Position numbers and translations under genes: made by a program. 64,000 nt of DNA, taken from contig DLUF01000042.1 of the NCBI GenBank assembly GCA_002742765.1, positions 1 to 64,000 on the forward strand, in the 5' to 3' direction. Source of the stretch: Sulfurospirillum sp. UBA12182. GTDB taxonomy: Bacteria > Campylobacterota > Campylobacteria > Campylobacterales > Sulfurospirillaceae. Below are positions 18,332 to 26,009 of the stretch, piece after piece. Position 1 is the first letter of the stretch. Every line of letters begins with the position of its first letter. The notes under the pieces are model-generated. The model ran no database searches and had not been told where the DNA came from. It saw nothing but the letters and a program-made list of their open reading frames with translations.

Positions 18332-19151
18332 AATCACTTGCAAACTCTGTGCTCATTATTGTCAGTTACGAGAAGGTCAAAGTGGTATCTGTGGCGTCAA
18401 TGAAAACCAAAATGGAACTCTTACATGTAAAGTCTATGGCTATCCAAGTGCCTTGCATATTGACCCCATAGAGAAAAAACCACTTTATCACTTTTTGCCC
18501 CACACATACACTCTCTCGCTTGGAACAGTTGGGTGCAATATGAAGTGTCCTTTTTGCCAAAACTGGCAGATTTCACAAACCAATGAGTTTTCTAAAGAGC
18601 ATTTTTACTCGCCCCAAGAGATAGTGAAATTAGCTTTGCATCACAAATGCCCCTCTATATCTTACACCTACAATGAGCCAACTATCTTTTGGCCTTATGC
18701 AAAAGATATAGCAACGCTAGCAAAAGAGCATGGCTTAAAAAACATCATGGTCAGCAACGGTTTTATGTCAAAAGAGTTGTGTGAAGAGATACCAAGATAT
18801 ATAGATGCGATAAACATAGATATAAAATCTTACGATGAAAACTACTACAAAAAAGCTCTCAAAGGAGATTTACATGTAGTGCTAGAAAATGCAAGAGTAC
18901 TCAAACAAAAAGGCGTACATGTAGAGATAACTACGCTTTGTATCCCAAGCATTGATGCAAAGCAAATCCATAAAATTGCCCAGTTTATAAAAGAAGATTT
19001 AGGGGAGGATACACCGTGGCACTTAAGTGCTTATCATCCTGATTTTAAGATAAAAGAGGGAGAAAATACATCCCGTGAAACTCTTCATCAGTTTTTTACC
19101 ATAGCTAAAAGCTATAATCTACAAAATATATATCTAGGAAATGTAAAATGA
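18324..19151 (+). CDS. amrS: AmrS-like radical SAM enzyme (AmmeMemoRadiSam system)
   Basis: 275 residues. GTVGCNMKCPFCQNWQIS carries the CxxxCxxC cluster motif in the form specific to AmrS/PflA-like proteins. An N-terminal Cys cluster (CKLCAHYCQLREGQSGICGV) and SYTYNEPTIFWPYAKD are also typical. The family co-occurs with Memo and AMMECR1 proteins, neither of which is encoded beside it here; the reaction remains poorly understood. The stop overlaps the HIT gene start by four bases. Confidence 0.88.
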   Translation: MSKITCKLCAHYCQLREGQSGICGVNENQNGTLTCKVYGYPSALHIDPIEKKPLYHFLPHTYTLSLGTVGCNMKCPFCQNWQISQTNEFSKEHFYSPQEIVKLALHHKCPSISYTYNEPTIFWPYAKDIATLAKEHGLKNIMVSNGFMSKELCEEIPRYIDAINIDIKSYDENYYKKALKGDLHVVLENARVLKQKGVHVEITTLCIPSIDAKQIHKIAQFIKEDLGEDTPWHLSAYHPDFKIKEGENTSRETLHQFFTIAKSYNLQNIYLGNVK

Positions 19152-19507
19152 AAATTTTCGAAAATGAACTCTTCTTTGTAGAAGTTGAAAAAAGTGAAAT
19201 CCCTTGGCTCAAAATCTTTACATGTAAGCCTTACAAAGAGCTTAGTGAGTGTGATGATGCTACGAGGATAACTATACTAGAAGCAATGCTTAAAATCGAA
19301 AAAGAGATGATAAGTTACTACAATCCTAAAAAAGTAAATATCGCTATGTTTGGAAACTATGTTCCTCATGTTCACATCCACGTCATGGCAAGATTTGAGG
19401 AAGACTCCTACTTTCCTGAGCCTATGTGGGGTAAAAAACAAAGAGAAGCTAATCTTAAGTTACCTGATTTTACTACTTTTGTTGAGAAAGTCAAAAACAT
19501 TCTTTAA
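19148..19507 (+). CDS. HIT family nucleotide-binding protein
   Basis: 119 residues with the histidine triad HVHIHVMARF near residue 77. HIT proteins hydrolyse nucleotide phosphoramidates or dinucleoside polyphosphates. Gene overlap with amrS suggests co-expression. The substrate is not determined. Alternative reading frames in this region are weaker. Confidence 0.85.
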   Translation: MKIFENELFFVEVEKSEIPWLKIFTCKPYKELSECDDATRITILEAMLKIEKEMISYYNPKKVNIAMFGNYVPHVHIHVMARFEEDSYFPEPMWGKKQREANLKLPDFTTFVEKVKNIL

Positions 19508-19596
19508 ATTTTATAAAACTGACCTAAAGTCAAAAATTTAAGTTTCGTCATAATCAGATATGCTACTATATCTTGAAAATTTTTTTTGGAGGATTC

Positions 19597-21189
19597 ATGA
19601 AAAAATTACTTTTAGCAGTATTACTGCTTATTTCAAGTGTTGCTTTTGCAGCACCACAATACGGTGGAACACTTGTATTTGGTAGAGGTGGAGATAGCTC
19701 AACTATCGACCCCGCACATGCAACAGATGGAGAGAGCTTTTATGCTTCAACAGCGGTTTACGATAACCTCGTACAATTCAAGTATGGAACTACTGAGATA
19801 GAACCTGCTCTTGCAACTTCATGGGATGTTTCAGCTGATGGTTTAGAGTACATCTTTCATCTTAGAAAAGGTGTGAAGTTTCACAAAACAAACTACTTCA
19901 AACAAGACGTAGAACTTAGCGCTGATGATGTTGTGTTTTCATTAAAGCGTCAGTTTGACCCTGCAAATCCATACAACAAAGTTGGTGGTGCTTATGAGTA
20001 CTGGTCAGCGATGGATATGGATAACATCGTAAAAGATGTTGTGGCTGTTGATAAATACACAGTTAAAATCACTCTCAAAAAGAAAGAAGCTCCTTTTATA
20101 GCAAATATGGCTATGGACTTTGCCTCTATCGTTTCAAAAGCTTTTGCGGATGAACTTTTAAAAAAAGGTAAAGCGGAAGATTTGAACCGTTTGGCTATCG
20201 GTACTGGTCCTTTTAAACTTGATAAATGGATCAAAGATGACCGTATGATTTTCTCTGCAAATGAAGAGTACTGGGATGGAAAGCCTTACGTTAAAAAGCT
20301 TATTTTTAAAGTTATTCCAAACAACTCAGTTCGTGCAGCTGAACTTAAAACTGGTGCGATTCATATCATGGATTTTCCAAACCCAGAAGAAGTAGCAGAG
20401 CTTGAAGCAAATCCTAAAATCAAACTTGTTCGCCAAGAAGGCTTAAATGTCGGCTATCTTGCACTTAACACAGAGAAAAAGCCTTTTGATGATGTTAGAG
20501 TAAGACAAGCAGTAAACTACGCTATCAACAAAGCTGAAATCGTAAAAGCTATCTATGCTGGGCTTGGTAAAGTTGCTAAAAACCCAATTCCACCTACTAT
20601 GTGGAGCTACAATGATGAAGTTGTAGATTATGATTACAACCCAGAAAAGGCAAAAGCTCTTTTAAAAGAAGCTGGATTAGAAAATGGCTTTGAAACAGAC
20701 CTTTGGGCTATGCCAGTTCCAAGACCTTATAATCCAAATGGTAGAAAAGTAGCTGAAGCTATGCAAGCTGACCTTGCAAAAGTGGGTATAAAAGCAAAAA
20801 TCGTCTCTTATGACTGGAGTACTTACCTAAACAAAACAAAAATGGGTGAACACCAAATGTGTCTTCTTGGTTGGACAGGTGACAATGGTGATCCTGATAA
20901 CTTCCTTTACACTCTTTTAAGTAAAGCTGCTGCTGTAAAACCAGCTCAAAACTTTGCTATGTGGAAAGATGATGAGTTTACTTCACTTGTAGAAAAAGCA
21001 AAAGTAACAACAGATGTTGCACAAAGAACTGAACTATACAAAAAAGCTCAAGTTGTTTTCAAAAAAGAAGCTCCTTGGGTTACTATCGCAAACTCTATCG
21101 TAGTTGCACCAATGCTTGCAGAAATCAATGGTTTTAAACTAGACCCAGTTGGAAAAAGAAGATTCCACAAAGTTTGGATAGCAAAATAA
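19597..21189 (+). CDS. ABC transporter periplasmic peptide-binding protein (DppA/OppA family)
   Basis: 530 residues from the ATG at 19597, which has TTGGAGGA upstream; a TTG eight codons earlier would place the ribosome-binding site inside the gene. The signal peptide ends AFA before APQYGG. YGGTLVFGRGGDSSTIDPAHATDGES and the later RQAVNYAINKAEIV are SBP_bac_5 hallmarks. It captures peptides, or possibly another ligand such as nickel or heme chelates in this superfamily, for the permease genes that follow. A strong hairpin follows the stop. Confidence 0.9.
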   Translation: MKKLLLAVLLLISSVAFAAPQYGGTLVFGRGGDSSTIDPAHATDGESFYASTAVYDNLVQFKYGTTEIEPALATSWDVSADGLEYIFHLRKGVKFHKTNYFKQDVELSADDVVFSLKRQFDPANPYNKVGGAYEYWSAMDMDNIVKDVVAVDKYTVKITLKKKEAPFIANMAMDFASIVSKAFADELLKKGKAEDLNRLAIGTGPFKLDKWIKDDRMIFSANEEYWDGKPYVKKLIFKVIPNNSVRAAELKTGAIHIMDFPNPEEVAELEANPKIKLVRQEGLNVGYLALNTEKKPFDDVRVRQAVNYAINKAEIVKAIYAGLGKVAKNPIPPTMWSYNDEVVDYDYNPEKAKALLKEAGLENGFETDLWAMPVPRPYNPNGRKVAEAMQADLAKVGIKAKIVSYDWSTYLNKTKMGEHQMCLLGWTGDNGDPDNFLYTLLSKAAAVKPAQNFAMWKDDEFTSLVEKAKVTTDVAQRTELYKKAQVVFKKEAPWVTIANSIVVAPMLAEINGFKLDPVGKRRFHKVWIAK

Positions 21190-21192
21190 CAC

Positions 21193-21234
21193 TTTACATG
21201 TAAGGGTAATCCCTTACATGTAAAATCTTTTTTT
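21193..21234 (+). terminator. Attenuator-like terminator made of two TTACATGTAA palindromes
   Basis: TTTACATGTAAGGG (21193-21206), a TAAT loop, and CCCTTACATGTAAA (21211-21224) make a perfect 14-bp stem. ATC and seven T residues follow (21228-21234). It lies between the binding-protein gene and the permease genes of the same operon, so partial termination could keep binding protein in excess. Confidence 0.75.
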
Positions 21235-21277
21235 AAGATATTTATTGGATATTTTGACAAAAGATTTAGGAGAATTT

Positions 21278-22282
21278 TTGTTTAGTTACATCATCAAGCG
21301 CCTTTTGTGGTCTGTACCTACACTTTTTGGCGTTTCGTTACTTGTTTTTTTCATGGTACATTTAAGCCCTGGTGATCCTGCGATGACTCTTTTAGGAGAT
21401 CACGCTAGTAAAGAAGCTGTCGAAAAAGTTCGAGAAGAATTAGGCTTAAACAAACCACTTTATGAGCAGTACATCACCTACATACAAAAAGTTTTACAAG
21501 GAGATTTAGGCAACTCCATCAAAACAAAACAATCTGTGTTACAAGAGTTCAAAGAGAGATTTCCTGCCACAGTAGAACTTGCTGTTGTAGCTATGATACT
21601 AGCCATCATCTTTGGCATTGGAGCTGGGATTATCTCAGCAATTAAGCGATACTCTGTATTTGATTATTCGGCGATGTTTGTAGCCCTTGCTGGGGTTTCA
21701 ATGCCCGTTTTTTGGCTAGGGCTTGTTCTTATCTACTTCTTTTCAGTAAAACTTGGCATCTTACCAGTATCTGGACGACTTGGATATGAGTTTTATGTCG
21801 AAGATGTTACTGGGTTTTATCTTATAGATACACTTTTAGCAAATGATATAGAAGCTTTTTGGGATGCACTCAAACATCTCATCATGCCAGCAATCGCACT
21901 TGGAACAATACCAATGGCTATCATCGCTAGGATGACAAGAGCTAGTATGATAGAAGTTATGAAAGAAGATTATATAAGAACGGCAAAAGCAAAAGGGTGT
22001 TCACACTTTTCTGTTGTCATGATTCACGCTCTACGTAATGCTATGATGCCAGTTATCACAGTTATCGGTCTTATGCTAGGAACTTTGTTTGCAGGAGCAA
22101 TACTCACCGAAACTACATTCTCTTGGCCTGGTATTGGGAAGTGGATAGTCAATGCAGTATACCAAAGAGACTTTCCAATCATCCAATCAGCTACACTTAT
22201 CATCGCAACAATGTTTATAGCAGTAAATCTTATCGTTGATTTACTTTATGCACTTATCAATCCAAAAATTAGGCTTAGCTAA
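21278..22282 (+). CDS. dppB: Dipeptide-type ABC transporter permease (DppB-like)
   Basis: 334 residues with six hydrophobic helices. The EAA-type motif (RMTRASMIEVMKEDYIRTAKAKG) and the N-terminal ...RLLWSVPTLFGVSLLVFF segment identify a DppB/OppB permease. The start is taken as TTG 21278, five bases after AGGAG; a TTG 11 codons upstream has no ribosome-binding site. The stop shares its last base with the ATG of the 27-codon ORF (TAATG). Confidence 0.9.
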   Translation: MFSYIIKRLLWSVPTLFGVSLLVFFMVHLSPGDPAMTLLGDHASKEAVEKVREELGLNKPLYEQYITYIQKVLQGDLGNSIKTKQSVLQEFKERFPATVELAVVAMILAIIFGIGAGIISAIKRYSVFDYSAMFVALAGVSMPVFWLGLVLIYFFSVKLGILPVSGRLGYEFYVEDVTGFYLIDTLLANDIEAFWDALKHLIMPAIALGTIPMAIIARMTRASMIEVMKEDYIRTAKAKGCSHFSVVMIHALRNAMMPVITVIGLMLGTLFAGAILTETTFSWPGIGKWIVNAVYQRDFPIIQSATLIIATMFIAVNLIVDLLYALINPKIRLS

Positions 22283-22365
22283 TGAAAAAATTTCTCGACA
22301 CAAGTCGTAGCTTTAGTGCTAGGAATTTAACTTGGGACGAGTTCCAAGTTAAAGGAGACAATTAA
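22282..22365 (+). CDS. 27-codon ORF filling the dppB-dppC gap
   Basis: ATG at 22282 overlaps the dppB stop (TAATG). The TAA at 22363-22365 directly abuts the dppC ATG. The peptide begins MKKFLDTSRSF, is polar and has no membrane segment. Its ribosomes would have to melt the hairpin at 22326-22353, which touches the dppC ribosome-binding site, so it may act as a coupling leader rather than a functional peptide. No homologue is known to me. Confidence 0.45.
   Translation: MKKFLDTSRSFSARNLTWDEFQVKGDN
22326..22353 (+). promoter_or_regulatory. Hairpin at the dppC ribosome-binding site
   Basis: TTTAACTTGG (22326-22335) pairs perfectly with CCAAGTTAAA (22344-22353) around an 8-base loop. The AAA at the end of the stem is the start of the AAAGGAG ribosome-binding site (22351-22357) of dppC. 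Translation of the small ORF across it would open the site. Confidence 0.55.
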
Positions 22366-23235
22366 ATGAAAAATGATAATAGATTTTTAGAATTTGTAAA
22401 ACAATTCAAGAAAAACCGCTCAGCAATTTTAGGATTTTTTATCGTTGCTATTTTAGTTATATTTGCTCTTTTTGCACCTCTTATCGCGACACATATGCCT
22501 ATTGAACAAGAACTTACAAATAGACTCCTTCCTCCTATGTGGGAAGAAGGTGGTATTGCTACTCACATACTAGGAACAGATGATTTCGGACGAGACCTTT
22601 TTTCTCGTATCGTGTATGGAGCTAGAATTTCTATCATGATAGGTGCTATTTCAGTAAGTATCTCTTTGGCTTTTGGACTTATCATGGGTGTATTTGCAGG
22701 ATACTTTGGTGGTAAAATAGACATCATCATCATGCGCCTTGTTGATATCATGCTCTCGATTCCTGCTATTTTACTTGCTATCGTTATCGTAGCGATTTTA
22801 GGACCAAGTTTGATGAATGCGATGATAGCTATCGGTATCGTTGGAGTACCAACTTATGCTAGGATTGTTCGAGCTTCTGTGATGAGCGAGAAAAACAAAG
22901 AGTATGTAATCGCAAGTCGAGTAAATGGCTCAAATGATGTAAGATTGATGTTTCAAGTAATCCTTCCAAACTGTACAACTCCTATCATCGTTCAAGCAAC
23001 TATGGGCTTTGCTTCAGCAGTTTTGGAAGCCGCTGGACTTAGCTTTCTAGGTCTTGGTGCACAACCACCAACACCAGAGTGGGGAGCGATGCTCGCTGAT
23101 TCACTTCAGTACATCACAACAGCACCTTGGATGATTTTTTATCCTGGTCTTGCTATATTTTTAACAGTTCTTGGATTCAACCTCATAGGCGATGGGCTTA
23201 TGGATGTTCTTGATCCAAAGCTAAAGGAGAAGTAA
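22366..23235 (+). CDS. dppC: Dipeptide-type ABC transporter permease (DppC-like)
   Basis: 289 residues. An N-terminal OppC-type segment (FKKNRSAILGFFIVAILV) is followed by ILGTDDFGRDLFSRIVYGARIS and the EAA motif region. It pairs with DppB to form the membrane channel. The stop overlaps the dppD ATG by one base (TAATG). Ribosome-binding site AAAGGAG lies seven to nine bases upstream, within reach of the hairpin described separately. Confidence 0.92.
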   Translation: MKNDNRFLEFVKQFKKNRSAILGFFIVAILVIFALFAPLIATHMPIEQELTNRLLPPMWEEGGIATHILGTDDFGRDLFSRIVYGARISIMIGAISVSISLAFGLIMGVFAGYFGGKIDIIIMRLVDIMLSIPAILLAIVIVAILGPSLMNAMIAIGIVGVPTYARIVRASVMSEKNKEYVIASRVNGSNDVRLMFQVILPNCTTPIIVQATMGFASAVLEAAGLSFLGLGAQPPTPEWGAMLADSLQYITTAPWMIFYPGLAIFLTVLGFNLIGDGLMDVLDPKLKEK

Positions 23236-24095
23236 TGCTACTCGAAGTAAAAAATCTTGTAACTTGCTTTTATGCAGATGAGCATGTAAATAGAGCAGTA
23301 GATAATGTCTCTTTTAGTATTCCTGAGGGGAAAACAGTTTGTATCGTTGGAGAGAGTGGAAGTGGCAAGAGTATCACCTCACTCTCTATCATGGGACTTA
23401 TTGAAAAGCCAGGTGTTGTTGAGAGTGGAGAGATACTTTTTGAAGGAACTGACTTGCTCAAATCTTCTCAAAAACATATGCGCTCCGTTAGAGGAGCTAA
23501 AATCTCGATGATTTTCCAAGAGCCTATGACTTCACTTAATCCCTCTTATACAGTTGGATATCAGCTTGATGAAGTGCTCAAACTTCATCAAAGCCACTTA
23601 AGTAAAAAAGAGCGCTACGAAAAAGTAATCGAAGCTTTAAAACTTGTTGGTATGCCTTATCCCGAGGAAAAGTACAACGAATACCCTTTTAAACTCTCAG
23701 GAGGGCAAAGACAAAGAGTGATGATAGCGATGGCTATGACATGTGAGCCAAAACTCTTAATAGCAGATGAGCCAACAACAGCGCTTGATGTAACTATCCA
23801 AGCCCAAGTGTTAGAGCTTATGTCAAAACTACAAAAAGAAAAAGGAACAGCTATCCTTTTTATCACACATGACTTAGGTGTAGTTGCTGGGATTGCTGAT
23901 GAAGTCGTTGTTATGTATAGAGGTCATGTGGTTGAAAAGGCAAGTGCAAAAGAGCTCTTTTCTGACCCAAGACATCCTTATACAAAAGCGCTTTTGAACT
24001 CCATCCCAACTCCTGGAAAAGTAAAACGCAAATCAAGACTTGAAACAGTAGATGAAAATATCGATTATCTTCAGTTTCCAAAGGAAATAAGATGA
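23235..24095 (+). CDS. dppD: ABC transporter ATPase DppD
   Basis: 286 residues. Walker A GESGSGKS near residue 38, Q-loop IFQEPMTSLNP, signature LSGGQRQRVMIAMA and Walker B LLIADEPTTALD are all intact. It powers peptide import as a heterodimer with DppF. It is somewhat shorter than enterobacterial DppD at the C-terminal end. It overlaps dppF by four bases. Confidence 0.92.
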   Translation: MLLEVKNLVTCFYADEHVNRAVDNVSFSIPEGKTVCIVGESGSGKSITSLSIMGLIEKPGVVESGEILFEGTDLLKSSQKHMRSVRGAKISMIFQEPMTSLNPSYTVGYQLDEVLKLHQSHLSKKERYEKVIEALKLVGMPYPEEKYNEYPFKLSGGQRQRVMIAMAMTCEPKLLIADEPTTALDVTIQAQVLELMSKLQKEKGTAILFITHDLGVVAGIADEVVVMYRGHVVEKASAKELFSDPRHPYTKALLNSIPTPGKVKRKSRLETVDENIDYLQFPKEIR

Positions 24096-24877
24096 ATCTT
24101 TTTGAAATAAAGAATCTACAAAAACACTATGATGTAAAAAAAGGTCTTTTCGCAAAACCAACAACTATCAAAGCGGTTAATGATATCAATTTTCATGTTA
24201 AAAAAGGTGAAGTTTTAAGTATCGTTGGAGAGAGTGGTTGTGGCAAAAGTACAACTGCAAAACTCCTTATGACCATAGAAGAGCCAACAGGTGGGGAGAT
24301 ATTTTTTGAAGGAAAAGATATCACAAAACTCTCATCAAACGAGCTAAAAGAGTATAGAAAAAAAGTACAAATCATCTTTCAAGACCCTTACTCTTCTCTT
24401 AATCCAAGGTGGAATGTAGGAAAAATAATCGCTGAACCACTGAAGCTAAACACAAATCTCAATGATAAAGAGATAAAAGAAAAAGTCCTTACTATCATGA
24501 AAAAAGTAGGACTTAAAGAGGAGTGGTATGAGAGATATCCTCACCAGTTTTCAGGAGGACAAAGACAGCGTATAGGAATTGCGAGAGCTTTAGTTTTAGA
24601 GCCTGAAGTTATCATCTGTGATGAACCTGTAAGTGCACTTGATGTTTCTATCCAAGCACAAGTATTAAATCTTTTGCTAGACTTACAAGAAGAGTTTAAC
24701 CTCACTTATGTGTTTATCTCTCATGATTTGAGTGTGGTAGAACACATCTCAGATAGAATTATCGTTATGTACTTTGGAGATATTGTGGAGAGCGATAACG
24801 TAGAAACTCTTTTTGCTAATCCACAACATGATTATACAAAACAACTTTTAGGGGCTATCCCTAAGATTGAGTTTTAA
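24092..24877 (+). CDS. dppF: ABC transporter ATPase DppF
   Basis: 261 residues with Walker A GESGCGKST, Q-loop IFQDPYSSLNP, signature FSGGQRQRIGIARA and Walker B VIICDEPVSALD. It is last in the transporter operon. A copy of the TTTACATGTAAA palindrome follows at 24881-24892, between this gene and the convergent GAF-HD-GYP gene. Confidence 0.92.
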   Translation: MNLFEIKNLQKHYDVKKGLFAKPTTIKAVNDINFHVKKGEVLSIVGESGCGKSTTAKLLMTIEEPTGGEIFFEGKDITKLSSNELKEYRKKVQIIFQDPYSSLNPRWNVGKIIAEPLKLNTNLNDKEIKEKVLTIMKKVGLKEEWYERYPHQFSGGQRQRIGIARALVLEPEVIICDEPVSALDVSIQAQVLNLLLDLQEEFNLTYVFISHDLSVVEHISDRIIVMYFGDIVESDNVETLFANPQHDYTKQLLGAIPKIEF

Positions 24878-24894
24878 CTCTTTACATGTAAATA

Positions 24895-25998
24895 TCAATC
24901 TTGATACTTTTGCTTGATTTGTAAAAACTCTTCTATATTTTTCAAAAAAGCATCTACGACTGCGGGGTCAAAATGAGACCCTGCACTTTGTTTTATAAAA
25001 CTGATAGCTTCTTCAAAACTCCAAGCCTTTTTATACGGTCTTTGCGAGGTAAGAGCATCAAAAACATCAGCCACTGCTGTGATACGTCCTGCAAGAGATA
25101 TCTCTTCTTTACTCAAACCTTTAGGATAACCACTACCATCGTATTTTTCGTGATGTTCAAGTGCTATTTGTGCCGCCATACGCAAAATCTCATCATCTTT
25201 TTCATAAAGGATTTTATACCCAATCTCAGAATGGTTTTTCATCACATTAAACTCTTCTTCACTTAACTTACCTGGCTTTAACAATATCTCATCACTAATT
25301 CCTATCTTCCCTATATCATGCATAGGAGAAGTTAGTTTGATAAGATTACAATAGTAAGCATCTTTGCCTAACTCTTTTGCTATAAGTTGCGTATAAAGAC
25401 CTACTCTTTTTGTATGAGCAGAAGTTTCACTATCTTTAAACTCCGCAGCTTCAGAGAGTTTATTGATAAGTTTGATTTGAGAACGTTGTAAACGCTCATA
25501 TAAAAGAGCATTTTCTAAGGAGACACTAGCATAGTTGCCTATGAGTATGAGAAGTTCAGCATCTATGTTATCAAAAGTACCCTCTTTTTTGTTGAGTGCT
25601 TGAAATACACCTATCGTTTTGTTTTCATAATTTAAAAGAGGAACGGCAAGTATGTTTTTTGTTACATATCCTGTTTGTAAATCTACTGCTTGATGAAATC
25701 GAAAATCCTTATAAGCATCTATAACTATCTGCACTTCCTTTGAAAGAGCAGCTTTTCCAACTACTCCTACATCAGCACTTACTCGAATCTCATCAACTCC
25801 ATGTGCCATTCTTGTCCAAAGTTCATTATGTTCTTCATCATATATGAAGATAGAACATCTATCCGCTTTTAAGATATCTCTTGCTGTATCACCCAATATC
25901 TTCAAAATCATATCAAGATTAGTCGTTGTAGATATCTCTCTGCCTAAATTCAGCAACATAAAAAGTTGTTCTGATATATTTTGTGTTCTATTTTCCAT
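24895..25998 (-). CDS. GAF-HD-GYP c-di-GMP phosphodiesterase
   Basis: 367 residues. A GAF domain covers about residues 15-165. The HD-GYP domain covers about 180-360, with HTKRVGLYTQLIA, MHDIGKIGISDEIL and HHEKYDGSGYPKGL all intact, so it should hydrolyse c-di-GMP. It lacks a membrane segment and is cytoplasmic. It is the last gene of the five-gene minus-strand signalling operon, 11 bases after the MBL-GAF-HD-GYP gene. Confidence 0.9.
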   Translation of the reverse strand: MENRTQNISEQLFMLLNLGREISTTTNLDMILKILGDTARDILKADRCSIFIYDEEHNELWTRMAHGVDEIRVSADVGVVGKAALSKEVQIVIDAYKDFRFHQAVDLQTGYVTKNILAVPLLNYENKTIGVFQALNKKEGTFDNIDAELLILIGNYASVSLENALLYERLQRSQIKLINKLSEAAEFKDSETSAHTKRVGLYTQLIAKELGKDAYYCNLIKLTSPMHDIGKIGISDEILLKPGKLSEEEFNVMKNHSEIGYKILYEKDDEILRMAAQIALEHHEKYDGSGYPKGLSKEEISLAGRITAVADVFDALTSQRPYKKAWSFEEAISFIKQSAGSHFDPAVVDAFLKNIEEFLQIKQKYQD

Positions 25999-26009
25999 AT
26001 TCTACTTCT

